Below are positions 1 through 5,909 of a DNA stretch of 11,633 nt, piece after piece (position 1 is the stretch's first letter; every line of letters begins with the position of its first letter). The position numbers were made by a program, and so were the translations under genes. The DNA is taken from assembly GCA_019417795.1 (NCBI GenBank), contig DXUR01000061.1, positions 1-11,633 on the forward strand, read 5' to 3'. The notes beneath the pieces were generated by a model. It was given only the letters and a program-made list of their open reading frames with translations. It did not search any database and was not told the origin of the DNA. This DNA comes from Clostridiales bacterium (GTDB lineage Bacteria; Bacillota_A; Clostridia; Oscillospirales; Oscillospiraceae).

Positions 1-161
1 AATCCATTGGACTTCTTCCAAAATGTCTCTACATCATACCCGACAGACTGGATAAACCCTTGCGCTTGCATGTCGTCCGGTGACAGCGTTTTATCAAAGT
101 CATAGCAAATTGCCAGTACAGGCTTTTCCTCTTTGCGCTCTCTTTTGTACTCAGTACTCAT
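1..161 (-). CDS. HAD-superfamily hydrolase, N-terminal part (runs off the left edge)
   Basis: This is the first 53 codons of a minus-strand gene that continues beyond the window. The translation begins MSTEYKRERKEEKP, then reads LAICYDFDKTLSPDDMQAQG and continues GFIQSVGYDVETFWKKSN. The DFDKTLSP stretch (about residues 20-27) is the HAD motif I (DxDxT/S), whose first aspartate is the nucleophile in this family; the hydrophobic run just before it is the first beta strand. Most such proteins are phosphatases of unknown small substrates; nothing here identifies the substrate. The ATG at 161-159 is supported by a purine-rich GGGAGGG ribosome site 5 to 11 bases upstream. The leader of about 70 bases contains an inverted repeat (199-215), and an extended -10 promoter lies at about 234-239. 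The assignment to the HAD family is secure; the exact subfamily is not. Confidence 0.85.
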   Translation of the reverse strand, partial: MSTEYKRERKEEKPVLAICYDFDKTLSPDDMQAQGFIQSVGYDVETFWKKSNG

Positions 162-198
162 GGAAACCCTCCCTTATAATTGATTATCCGTTAGATCC

Positions 199-215
199 TG
201 TCAAAGTGGTTGACA
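199..215. promoter_or_regulatory. Inverted repeat, candidate operator between divergent transcription units
   Basis: TGTCAA (199-204), five bases, then TTGACA (210-215) forms a perfect 6+6 inverted repeat. It lies downstream of the minus-strand promoter for the HAD gene and its right half is the -35 box of the plus-strand promoter, so a dimeric regulator bound here could affect both directions. The dyad shape is typical of operators, but I cannot name the regulator. Confidence 0.35.
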
Positions 216-238
216 AGTCCCCAGTATTTGTTTATTAT
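210..238 (+). promoter_or_regulatory. Sigma-A type promoter, plus strand
   Basis: A perfect -35 TTGACA (210-215), a 17-base spacer, and -10 TATTAT (233-238). It points at the cotJC remnant starting near 289, so it may be the promoter of whatever intact gene once stood here or may now produce a short non-functional transcript ending at the hairpin at 524-554. Confidence 0.55.
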
Positions 239-262
239 AGCACAAAAATGGGAAGAATAAAA
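234..262 (-). promoter_or_regulatory. Extended -10 promoter for the HAD gene, minus strand
   Basis: Read on the minus strand, TGTGC is followed by TATAAT (239-234), an extended -10 with TG at the right distance. The -35 position (262-257) reads TTTTAT and is weak, which the extended -10 can compensate for. The -10 occupies almost the same bases as the -10 of the plus-strand promoter, making a bidirectional promoter. Confidence 0.5.
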
Positions 263-288
263 GATTTTAGTCAGACACAATTCGACAT

Positions 289-519
289 TTGGAATGTTGT
301 TCTTACGCCATCGCAGCAGAGCAGAAGGCCCGTGTCACCTACGACAACATCCTACGCCTTTCCGACGATCCCGATGTCAACGATGCCATCAAGTTCCTCC
401 GGGAACGGGAGGTTGTCCACTTCCAGAGATTTGGCGAGGCGCTGCGTCTGGCCAAGGAGCGGATGAACAGCAAAAACGTCTATTATCTGAACCCCAGCTT
501 TGATACACCGTCCAAATAA
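289..519 (+). pseudogene. cotJC: C-terminal remnant of cotJC (Mn-catalase-like spore coat protein), copy 1
   Basis: The 76-codon open frame reads, from about residue 8, IAAEQKARVTYDNILRLSDD, continuing PDVNDAIKFLREREVVHFQR and FGEALRLAKER, and ends near NPSFD. That is the characteristic C-terminal end of CotJC, a ferritin-like/manganese-catalase-family protein of the spore coat in Bacillus and Clostridia. The ExxxH-type residues in LREREVVHFQRF belong to the last helix of the four-helix metal-binding bundle. Full-length CotJC is about 190 to 220 residues, so roughly the first two thirds are missing; the first few residues before IAAEQ do not resemble the family and there is no good ribosome site at the ATG. 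I therefore call it a truncated pseudogene. A second, more decayed copy of the same part lies at 1176-1278. It ends just before a strong hairpin. Confidence 0.75.
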
Positions 520-554
520 TAAAACAGACCGCCGCTCTGAGAGCGGCGGTCTGT
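514..554 (-). terminator. Rho-independent terminator, strongest on the minus strand
   Basis: A perfect 14-bp stem (ACAGACCGCCGCTC at 524-537, paired with 541-554) with a three-base loop. On the minus strand the stem is followed by TTTATTATTT, a proper U-rich tail, and the stop codon of the minus-strand remnant (557-555) touches its base. On the plus strand it also follows the cotJC remnant's stop (517-519), but the downstream bases are not U-rich, so plus-strand termination would be weaker. Confidence 0.8.
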
Positions 555-809
555 TCATGCTTTCAGAAATACGGAATCTTCCGCGCAGAAAGGTCTTGGC
601 AAATTTTTGAGATAATTGACCGTCTTTTTGCACTGCCGATCAATTTGTTCACCATCTTGAGGATCATGCCCCTTATCAATTCCCATCCACTTGACCTTTT
701 CCGAGTATCGGCCTGTCGCCTTGATGACAATGGTGGATTCCTCGCGTATGCGCCATCTCCCCTTCTTGACATTTTTGCAATCTTCGCTACAATAAATTTG
801 GGGGGATTG
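555..809 (-). pseudogene. Truncated unrecognised coding remnant, minus strand
   Basis: An 84-codon stretch open between stops (TAA at 812-810, TGA at 557-555) reads like real protein: IYCSEDCKNVKKGRWRIREE, then STIVIKATGRYSEKVKWMGI, DKGHDPQDGEQIDRQCKKTV, NYLKNLPRPFCAEDSVFLKA. It is charged, has balanced composition and four cysteines (including a CxxxC pair near the start) that might bind a metal. I do not recognise the family. There is no ATG, GTG or TTG until the internal ATG at 686-684, which would give only 43 residues, so the N-terminal part is probably lost. The strong support for a former gene is the perfect terminator abutting its stop codon. The small-peptide promoter on the opposite strand (766-793) sits inside its upstream end, suggesting that this end was replaced by a rearrangement. 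Confidence 0.45.
766..793 (+). promoter_or_regulatory. Sigma-A type promoter of the small-peptide unit
   Basis: Perfect -35 TTGACA (766-771), a 16-base spacer, and -10 TACAAT (788-793). The predicted start near 800 is immediately followed by a G-rich ribosome site and the ATG at 812. Confidence 0.7.
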
Positions 810-811
810 TT

Positions 812-925
812 ATGCGTTTCAAGGATGAAATGAAAGACTTTCTGACTTCTGTGCCGGGAAAGCTCCTTCTTTTTCTTTTCGGAATTGAAGTAATCACTCT
901 CATCTGGCTTTTCCAATGGCCATAA
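812..925 (+). CDS. 37-residue predicted membrane peptide
   Basis: The frame starts MRFKDEMKDFLTSVPG and continues into a single hydrophobic segment, KLLLFLFGIEVITLIWLFQWP, to the stop at 923-925. The layout is a short charged N-terminus (about 10 residues) and one membrane helix from about residue 17 to 35, suggesting a small single-pass membrane protein. It sits directly behind a strong promoter and has a G-rich Shine-Dalgarno (GGGGGGA, 800-806) at proper spacing. It shares its transcription unit with two still shorter frames (952-978 and 975-1037), and the unit ends with a good terminator at 1052-1083. I know no family match. It could be a regulator of a membrane complex, a type I toxin-like peptide, or a fragment of a larger lost protein; the complete expression signals favour a real gene. 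Confidence 0.55.
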   Translation: MRFKDEMKDFLTSVPGKLLLFLFGIEVITLIWLFQWP

Positions 926-951
926 GAAATTAAAACTAAGGAGCGATCACC

Positions 952-978
952 ATGACAGACGGGTTCAAAATACAATGA
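952..978 (+). CDS. 8-residue leader-like frame coupled to the next peptide
   Basis: A well-placed ribosome site (AAGGAG, 938-943, followed by CGATCACC) precedes ATG at 952 and the frame MTDGFKIQ, which stops at TGA 976-978. The stop overlaps the next ATG as ATGA (975-978), the usual arrangement for translational coupling. Alone it is too short to judge; either it is a coupling leader or the two pieces were once one frame, now split. Confidence 0.3.
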   Translation: MTDGFKIQ

Positions 979-1037
979 TCGTCTTTCTTATTGCATTATT
1001 TTTGGCTGGCTTATTTTATATCAACCTTTTATTCTAA
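975..1037 (+). CDS. 20-residue hydrophobic peptide
   Basis: The frame starting at the ATGA overlap encodes MIVFLIALFLAGLFYINLLF, almost entirely hydrophobic and just long enough for one membrane helix. It has no ribosome site of its own beyond the one for the 8-residue frame, so it would depend on coupling. It lies 15 bases before the terminator hairpin. Size and composition resemble tiny accessory subunits of membrane complexes and type I toxin peptides, but no specific family can be named. Confidence 0.35.
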   Translation: MIVFLIALFLAGLFYINLLF

Positions 1038-1051
1038 CCGCTTAATTTACT

Positions 1052-1083
1052 AAGCTCATCCGCCCGGATGTGCTTATTTTTTT
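1052..1083 (+). terminator. Rho-independent terminator of the small-peptide unit
   Basis: AAGC-T-CATCC, a four-base loop GCCC, then GGATG-T-GCTT forms a 9-bp stem with one mismatch (1052-1075), followed by A and seven T (1077-1083). Together with the promoter at 766 this closes a self-contained unit of about 280 bases. Confidence 0.75.
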
Positions 1084-1089
1084 GCCTTG

Positions 1090-1173
1090 CGGCTCAAATC
1101 GAATCATCCCGCCCTGCCGCAGGTCGCGGGTGAAACGGCTGACCTCCTTTGATCACGATCAGGTCGATCTGCC
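1090..1173 (-). pseudogene. Frameshifted fragment of a serine recombinase catalytic domain
   Basis: On the minus strand the bases 1173 to 1147 read GQIDLIVIK, and after a one-base shift 1143 to 1090 read VSRFTRDLRQGGMIRFEP. Joined, this resembles the conserved serine-recombinase segment (IDxIxxKxxSRFxRN) in the N-terminal catalytic domain of resolvases and large serine integrases. The shift is explained by one extra G in the run AAAGGAGGTC, where AAAGAGGTC would keep the frame and give IKEVSRF. Nothing else of the gene survives here: one side abuts the terminator at 1052-1083 and the other a cotJC remnant. It is probably the footprint of a decayed mobile element. Confidence 0.55.
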
Positions 1174-1175
1174 CC

Positions 1176-1278
1176 AACAATCCCAACATTAATGACACTA
1201 TTAAGTTTCTCCGGGAACGGGAGGGATCCACTTCCTGAGATTTGGCAAAGCAAAGCGCACTGGATGGAACCGAATGAA
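1176..1278 (+). pseudogene. cotJC: Decayed second remnant of cotJC, copy 2
   Basis: This stretch aligns base by base with 364-467 of the first cotJC remnant, including the identical 16 bases CTCCGGGAACGGGAGG. In translation it begins NNPNINDTIKFLRERE, matching DDPDVNDAIKFLRERE of copy 1; then a missing base shifts the frame and an in-frame stop follows (TTCCTGAGATTTGG against TTCCAGAGATTTGG). It covers only part of the C-terminal region, so it cannot be functional. The differences between copies are many, implying an old duplication or two independent acquisitions. Confidence 0.65.
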
Positions 1279-1291
1279 AAGAACTACTGAC

Positions 1292-1330
1292 AAAAAGACA
1301 TCCAAGGATCAAATTTCTTGGATGTCTTTT
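1292..1330 (-). terminator. Terminator downstream of the MATE gene
   Basis: A perfect 14-bp stem, AAAAGACATCCAAG (1293-1306) with CTTGGATGTCTTTT (1317-1330), and a ten-base loop. Read on the minus strand it lies about 50 bases after the MATE stop codon and ends in a run of five U. The A- and T-rich stem base would also let it work in the plus direction. Confidence 0.8.
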
Positions 1331-1378
1331 GCTATTCACGGTTCCGTACCTCTGCAAACGGTGCATCATGGTGTCACT

Positions 1379-2677
1379 CTAAATGTTTACATCTACACGC
1401 TGCTTGGCGGCCCATGCGATCACAAAGGTGATGACCTGCGCGACCGGCGTGGCAAGCCAGACACCGGTCAGCTTCAGCATTGGCGGCAGGATCAGAAGCA
1501 TCAGCAGCGTACAGACCGGCTCAGCATATACGAGAAGGTAGGAAAGTCCATTCTTTTCCGTTGCGTAGAAGTAAGATGTTGTAATACGGACAAACGCCAG
1601 AAACAGCAGCGTTGCGAGAAAAAGTGGGAGATACCGGATGACCCCGGCGTTTGCCTCTGTCGAAGCGCCAAACAGCGTGCCGACTTTTGCTCTTGCAAGA
1701 TAGACACCGATCGTGCAGACTGCCGTGATCGCAGCAGCGGTCAGATAGGCCAGCTTTCGGACAGCCTGAACGGAAGATCGGTCATCCTTTCCGTAATACT
1801 GGCTGATCAGCGGCTGACTGCCGTCGCCTACTCCTTGCAGCAGCAGATAGAGGATCGCGGTAATATAGCCGATACAGCCGTAAACCGCAACTGCCTGCTC
1901 ATCCCCGTACAGAAGCAGAAAGCGATTTATGAGGAGCATCGTGATGATGGAAGAAAAGGTCAAACCAAAGGGCGAGATCGCGACGATCAGGACATTTTTC
2001 CAAAGCCTGCATAGCTCCCGTAGTTCCGGCAGGCAAAATCCGCTCTTTTTTACAAGGAAGAAAATGACTGCCACGATCATAGTCACGGCCTGTCCGATAA
2101 TGGTCGCCCATGCAGCGCCGGCCATTCCCCAGCTCAGGGCCCACACGAAAACATAGTCCAAAGCAATATTCGTTGCAAAGCCGAAAGCCATGGCTATCAT
2201 GGCAACCGTTGCCCCGCCCATATTGCGGATAAATGGGACGAAGCCGGTTGCCAAAAGCTGAAAAACAGCGCCCAGCGCGATTACCTGGGCATACATGACA
2301 CAGAGCGTGAGCATATTGCCTCTTGCACCCAGCAGATGAAGAATCGGCTGGGCAAAAGCAAATAGGATCGCCGTCAATAAACCGGCAGTCAGCAGCATCA
2401 GCAGCGTTGTTCCGGAAAAGCACTCCTGACGCTTTTGGGTTTCCCCCTGCGCGTTCAGGATCGTAAAGCGAATCGCTCCCGACAGGCCAAGGCCCGTACC
2501 GACCGCTCCGATCAGCGCGGAAATCGGATAGCCCAATGTGATGGCGGTCAATCCTGTATCACCGAGGCTTTGCCCGATAAAGAACCCATCGACAATGGTG
2601 TAAACCCCCGACAATGCGAATGCGAGGATGGACGGAATGACATAGGAAAAGAATTTCTTGTTCAGTGCGGTGTTCAT
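1379..2677 (-). CDS. MATE-family multidrug/cation efflux transporter
   Basis: A 432-residue integral membrane protein of the MATE family, which exports drugs or other cationic compounds in exchange for Na+ or H+. The N-terminus has the family pattern: FFSYVIPSILAFALSGVYTI, then VDGFFIGQSLGDTGLTAITL and GYPI. Hydrophobic segments repeat along the whole length, consistent with 12 membrane helices in two related halves, and the second half starts near the LWKNVLIVAISPFGLTFSSI segment. The length is normal (420 to 460). The substrate cannot be read from sequence; it is closest in style to the MepA-like branch of Firmicutes. The ATG at 2677 has GGAG about ten bases upstream and AGGT closer in. It forms a single-gene unit with its own terminator (1292-1330), separated from recN by about 180 bases containing a lone CRISPR-type repeat. 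Confidence 0.9.
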   Translation of the reverse strand: MNTALNKKFFSYVIPSILAFALSGVYTIVDGFFIGQSLGDTGLTAITLGYPISALIGAVGTGLGLSGAIRFTILNAQGETQKRQECFSGTTLLMLLTAGLLTAILFAFAQPILHLLGARGNMLTLCVMYAQVIALGAVFQLLATGFVPFIRNMGGATVAMIAMAFGFATNIALDYVFVWALSWGMAGAAWATIIGQAVTMIVAVIFFLVKKSGFCLPELRELCRLWKNVLIVAISPFGLTFSSIITMLLINRFLLLYGDEQAVAVYGCIGYITAILYLLLQGVGDGSQPLISQYYGKDDRSSVQAVRKLAYLTAAAITAVCTIGVYLARAKVGTLFGASTEANAGVIRYLPLFLATLLFLAFVRITTSYFYATEKNGLSYLLVYAEPVCTLLMLLILPPMLKLTGVWLATPVAQVITFVIAWAAKQRVDVNI

Positions 2678-2695
2678 TTACCTGTGTCTCCATTT

Positions 2696-2711
2696 CTTGT
2701 TCAAAAACAAG
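2696..2711. repeat. Short inverted repeat in the MATE leader
   Basis: CTTGTT, four bases, AACAAG: a perfect 6+6 dyad ending about 19 bases upstream of the MATE start codon on the minus strand. It could be an operator or a small leader hairpin upstream of the ribosome site. No regulator gene is adjacent. Confidence 0.3.
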
Positions 2712-2764
2712 ATTGAATAGTGTGATGGCGTCCGTCATCTGCTTCATACGCTCTGCGCCCATAC

Positions 2765-2796
2765 ATTTCAACCCGCATACCCCACGAGGGGGCGAC
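2765..2796 (-). repeat. Solitary type I-C-like CRISPR repeat
   Basis: Read on the minus strand this 32-base element starts GTCGCCCCC, has a TCGT loop, then GGGG, and ends TATGCGGGTTGAAAT. Type I-C CRISPR repeats are 32 bases long, begin GTCGC, contain a short GC-rich hairpin and end in a variant of GTGGATTGAAAY, so length, both ends and the hairpin (CCCC/GGGG around TCGT) all fit. There is only one copy: no second repeat occurs at the expected 33-36 base spacing on either side. The bases that would be the leader (2797 to about 2856) lie between recN and the repeat. No cas gene is in the window. Confidence 0.65.
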
Positions 2797-2856
2797 AGCA
2801 AAAGTACACAAATTCCTTGTGAAGCTTTGCAACAAGGAGGCAATACAAAGACAGGC

Positions 2857-4545
2857 TTACACAAAATGCTGCTTTCGATAGGCGTCCGCCTGATCCAGCA
2901 GTTCGCTGGCACTTTCCAGCAGCGCGGGCGTTACCTGACTGCCGCCGGTAATCCGAGCCAACTCCGCTTTGCGGGCCTCCCGGTCCAATTGGATGACTCT
3001 TGTGAACGTCCGTCCCCCGCTCTCCCCTTTTTCCACGGAAAAATGGGTGTCTGCCATTGCGGCCAGCTGTGGCAGATGGGTCACGCAGAGTACCTGCTTG
3101 TGCCGGGCCACCTGAGTCAGCTTTTCCGCCACCTTTTGGGCCGCGCGGCCGGAAACGCCGGTATCCACCTCGTCGAATACCAGCGTGGCAATGGACTCCT
3201 GCTCCGCCAGCACGTTTTTCAGGGCCAGCATGATCCGGGCTAACTCGCCGCCGGAGGCGATCTTAGCGATGGGCCGCAGGTCCTCTCCCGCGTTGGCGGA
3301 CATCAGGAACCGGATCACGTCGCAGCCGTCGGCGGCAGGCTCTTTTTCCGTGAATTCGATAGCAAAGCGAACTTTGTTCATGTCCAGATCCCGTAGTTCC
3401 GACTGAATTCGCTGCTCCAGCGCTTGGGCAGCCGCTTTCCGTTTTTGGGTCAGTTCCGCGCCGGCGGCACGGACAACAGCCTCTGCCTTTTTCAATTTGC
3501 CGTTCAGTAGGATCAGGGTATCGTCCGCCGTCTCCATGGCGTCCAGTTCACTGCGACACTGTTCCAGATAGGCGATCATGTCCTCCACAGTGGCGCCATA
3601 TTTCTTTTTCAGGCGGTAAAGCTGGTCGGTCCGGGCCTCCGCGGCATCCAACTCCGCGGAAGAAAAGGCAAATTCTGCCCGTTTATCCCGAATCGTCTCG
3701 GCAAGGTCATATACTTCACAGCGAATGGATTCCAACCGTTTGTATAGCTCACCCAATTCATCGCTGAGGGTACGGATGCCCCGAAGGGCCTCCTCTGCCT
3801 CCCGGATGGCTGAGACCGCGCCTGCACCGTTGTCATCGCCGCTGAGACAGTAATCGGCCCCGGACAGGGCGGCAATATACTTCTCACCGTTGCGCAGCAG
3901 CTCCCGCCGGGCGTTCAGTTCCTCCTCCTCGCCGGAGATCAGCTCCGCCCGCTCCAACTCGTCGATCTGGAACCGGAGGGAATCCATGCGCCGGGCTTTC
4001 TCCGCCTCATTCATCTGCAAGGATCGAATTTGATCCCGGATAGCCGCCATGGCGTTGTAGGCGCTGCGGTAGGCAGCCAAGGGGGCCTCCATCCGCCCGA
4101 AGCGGTCCAGATACGCGCCATGCTGTTCCTCATCCAAAAGCTGCTGGCCGTCGTGCTGGCCATGGATGTTCAAAAGCTCTCCGCCGATCTGGCGCAGTTG
4201 GGTAACAGTCAGAGGGCGGCCATTGGCGCGGCAGACGTTCTTGCCGTCCCCGCCGATCTCCCGCTGCAACAGCAGATTACCATCCTCGTCAGGTGTGACG
4301 CCGTTGTCAGCCAGTCCCGGCAGTGTGGACGGGACCTGAGAAAAAACGGCGCTGACAAAGGCCTTGTCCGCGCCGGTCCGGATCAGCTCCCGGGAGGCCC
4401 GTCCGCCCAAAACGGCGCTCATAGCGTCGATCACAATGGATTTGCCGGCGCCGGTCTCGCCGGTCAGGGCGTTGAAGCCGGGGCGGAAGGATATATCCGC
4501 AGACTCGATCACCGCGATATTTTCAATATGAAGCAATTCCAGCAT
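2857..4545 (-). CDS. recN: DNA repair ATPase RecN
   Basis: RecN is an SMC-like cytoplasmic ATPase that gathers to DNA double-strand breaks and helps RecA-dependent recombination. The 562-residue length is normal. Visible parts in order: N-terminal ATPase half with MLELLHIENIAVIESADISF and Walker A GETGAGKS (residues 29-36); a long charged helical middle, about 160 to 370, which forms the coiled coil; then the C-terminal ATPase half with the ABC signature SGGELAR (431-437), Walker B TLVFDEVD (454-461) and the switch segment THLPQ (489-493). The ATG at 4545 has AAGGGAG about 9 bases upstream and follows the argR stop by 39 bases. RecN at the end of the xse-dxs-tlyA-argR block is the standard Firmicutes arrangement. 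No clear terminator follows the stop. Confidence 0.97.
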   Translation of the reverse strand: MLELLHIENIAVIESADISFRPGFNALTGETGAGKSIVIDAMSAVLGGRASRELIRTGADKAFVSAVFSQVPSTLPGLADNGVTPDEDGNLLLQREIGGDGKNVCRANGRPLTVTQLRQIGGELLNIHGQHDGQQLLDEEQHGAYLDRFGRMEAPLAAYRSAYNAMAAIRDQIRSLQMNEAEKARRMDSLRFQIDELERAELISGEEEELNARRELLRNGEKYIAALSGADYCLSGDDNGAGAVSAIREAEEALRGIRTLSDELGELYKRLESIRCEVYDLAETIRDKRAEFAFSSAELDAAEARTDQLYRLKKKYGATVEDMIAYLEQCRSELDAMETADDTLILLNGKLKKAEAVVRAAGAELTQKRKAAAQALEQRIQSELRDLDMNKVRFAIEFTEKEPAADGCDVIRFLMSANAGEDLRPIAKIASGGELARIMLALKNVLAEQESIATLVFDEVDTGVSGRAAQKVAEKLTQVARHKQVLCVTHLPQLAAMADTHFSVEKGESGGRTFTRVIQLDREARKAELARITGGSQVTPALLESASELLDQADAYRKQHFV

Positions 4546-4584
4546 GTTCCGCGTCTCCCTTCGGAATGGGTTTCTGCCGGTGGT

Positions 4585-5034
4585 TTACAGCATTTCCCGG
4601 ATCTCCTGGCAGAAGGTCTCCGCACAGGCGTTGTCCTTCATGACCACGAAGACCGTGTTCTCCCCTGCCAGCGTGCCCACCATGCCGTTGACATCCATGT
4701 GATCCAGGGCCTCGCAGGCGCCGCCGGCCAGACCGGCCAGCGTCTTGAATACCACAATGTTCTGGGCGCAGTCCACGCTGGTGATGCTCTCATGGAAGAT
4801 GGTGCGCAGCTTGTCCGCAATGTTCAGACGGGCACGGCTGCTGGAAACCGCGTATTTGTAGGTGCCGTGGCCCGTAGGCTCCTTCACCAGATGAAGCTGC
4901 TTGATGTCCCGGGAGATGGTGGCCTGGGTGCTGGCCACGCCCCGCTGCCGCAGCTGCTCCAGGAGCTGCTCCTGGGTCTCGATGTGTTCCTTTGCGATGA
5001 TGTCAAGGATCATGGATTGGCGATTGTTTTTCAT
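4585..5034 (-). CDS. argR: Arginine repressor ArgR (AhrC-type)
   Basis: ArgR is a hexameric DNA-binding protein that uses arginine as co-repressor to switch arginine biosynthesis and catabolism genes. The 149 residues are the family's usual length. The N-terminal winged helix has the recognition helix STQATISRDIKQLHL (35-49); the C-terminal oligomerisation and arginine-binding domain carries ALDHMDVNGMVGTLAGENTV (109-128), in which GTLAGENT matches the family's GTxAGDDT, with glutamate in place of the first aspartate. The start codon overlaps the nadK stop by four bases (ATGA at 5034-5031), and GGGAGG lies about 8 bases upstream inside nadK, implying translational coupling. I see no convincing ARG box in the neighbouring DNA. 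Confidence 0.96.
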   Translation of the reverse strand: MKNNRQSMILDIIAKEHIETQEQLLEQLRQRGVASTQATISRDIKQLHLVKEPTGHGTYKYAVSSSRARLNIADKLRTIFHESITSVDCAQNIVVFKTLAGLAGGACEALDHMDVNGMVGTLAGENTVFVVMKDNACAETFCQEIREML

Positions 5035-5909
5035 GACTGAAAACCTCCCGGCAGCATTTTTTGCGCGAATACTTCGCAGAAGCTCTTTTCAGACAGATGC
5101 GCCAGCCGGGTCAGATACCGGCTTCGGCGAATCTGGACAATATCGTTGGAATGCAGAGGGAACGCCCGACTCTCATCCACAAACAGGAATATCGGCTTGC
5201 GGCCATTGCGCTCAAAGGAGACCGTCAGAGTGTGGTCCGGCGAGAGAACGTAGGATGAAAAGCGCATATTGTGGGTGCAGATGGGCGTCAGAGTCAGGAT
5301 CTGGGCCACCGGCTCCACCACCGGGCCGCCGGCGGAGAGTGAATAAGCTGTGGAGCCTGTGGGGGTGGCAATGATGGCGCCGTCTCCCGCGATGTCTGCA
5401 AGGTGCTTTCCGTCGGAAAATACCTTCAGATGGATCACATGGGAGATGGGACCCTCTCGGATCACTGCATCATTCAGGCCCATATTCGTATAGATCTGCT
5501 TGCCGTCCCGCAGAACGGAAACGTCCAGCATCATTCGTTCTTCAATGGGAAAATCCCAGTTTTTCAGGCCGCGCAAAGCGTTCAGAGAGCCGACCTCCAG
5601 CTCTGCCAGAAAGCCCAGTCCCCCCATGTTGATACCCAGCATGGGGATCTTGTGCAGCGCCGCCAGCTTGGCCAGATGCAGGATCGTTCCGTCGCCGCCA
5701 AGGGTGATGACCAGATCCGCACCCTTCAATTCCGGCAGCAGCGGCTTGGAGGGCAGATCTCCGAAGGCGTCGGTTTTCGGGTCCCGGAAGGGCGAACAGA
5801 CCACCGTCTGAAAGCCCATGTCCCGCAAAATGGCAATGGCGGACTTTGTGGCCTTCATTCCGGTGTCCCGGTCCGGATTCGGAGAGAGAATGATTTTTTT
5901 CGGTTCCAT
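5031..5909 (-). CDS. nadK: NAD kinase
   Basis: NadK phosphorylates NAD to NADP, the only route to NADP in most bacteria. The 292-residue protein shows the family's motifs in order: GGDGT (71-75), the nucleotide-binding and catalytic motif; NMGGLGFLAE (94-103); the ND pair in GLNDAVI (146-147), where many relatives have NE; and the long signature GDGAIIATPTGSTAYSLSAG (175-194) that binds NAD. The ATG at 5909 shares one base with the stop of tlyA (TAATG), and the stop overlaps argR by four bases, so it is translated within the same message. Placement between tlyA and argR is common in Clostridia. Confidence 0.96.
   Translation of the reverse strand: MEPKKIILSPNPDRDTGMKATKSAIAILRDMGFQTVVCSPFRDPKTDAFGDLPSKPLLPELKGADLVITLGGDGTILHLAKLAALHKIPMLGINMGGLGFLAELEVGSLNALRGLKNWDFPIEERMMLDVSVLRDGKQIYTNMGLNDAVIREGPISHVIHLKVFSDGKHLADIAGDGAIIATPTGSTAYSLSAGGPVVEPVAQILTLTPICTHNMRFSSYVLSPDHTLTVSFERNGRKPIFLFVDESRAFPLHSNDIVQIRRSRYLTRLAHLSEKSFCEVFAQKMLPGGFQS

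Noticed and set aside
645..833. Plus-strand 62-codon frame
   Set aside because: It is in codon register opposite the minus-strand remnant, has no ribosome site, and contains the promoter and start of the 37-residue peptide.
952..1060. Selenocysteine readthrough of the TGA at 976-978
   Set aside because: Readthrough gives an unremarkable short frame and no SECIS-like hairpin is apparent after the TGA; ATGA coupling is simpler.
1274..2014. Plus-strand open frame of 246 codons
   Set aside because: It lies opposite the MATE gene, has an Arg/Gln/Asp-rich composition and would begin within a cotJC remnant and run through a terminator stem.
2817..2840. Dyad CCTTGT...ACAAGG after recN as a terminator
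   Set aside because: The stem is only 6 bp with an 11-base loop and no U-run follows on the minus strand.
2765..2860. A true CRISPR array
   Set aside because: Only one repeat is present; no second copy occurs at spacer distance on either side.
2559..2912. Minus-strand frame overlapping the recN end, the CRISPR-like repeat and the MATE start
   Set aside because: It reads through the 32-base repeat and both neighbours. The central part (MGAERMKQMTDAITLFNLVF) looks slightly protein-like and might be a regulator remnant, but support is too thin to call.
4030..5040. Plus-strand open frame of 336 codons across recN and argR
   Set aside because: It is the shadow of two secure minus-strand genes and crosses their junction.
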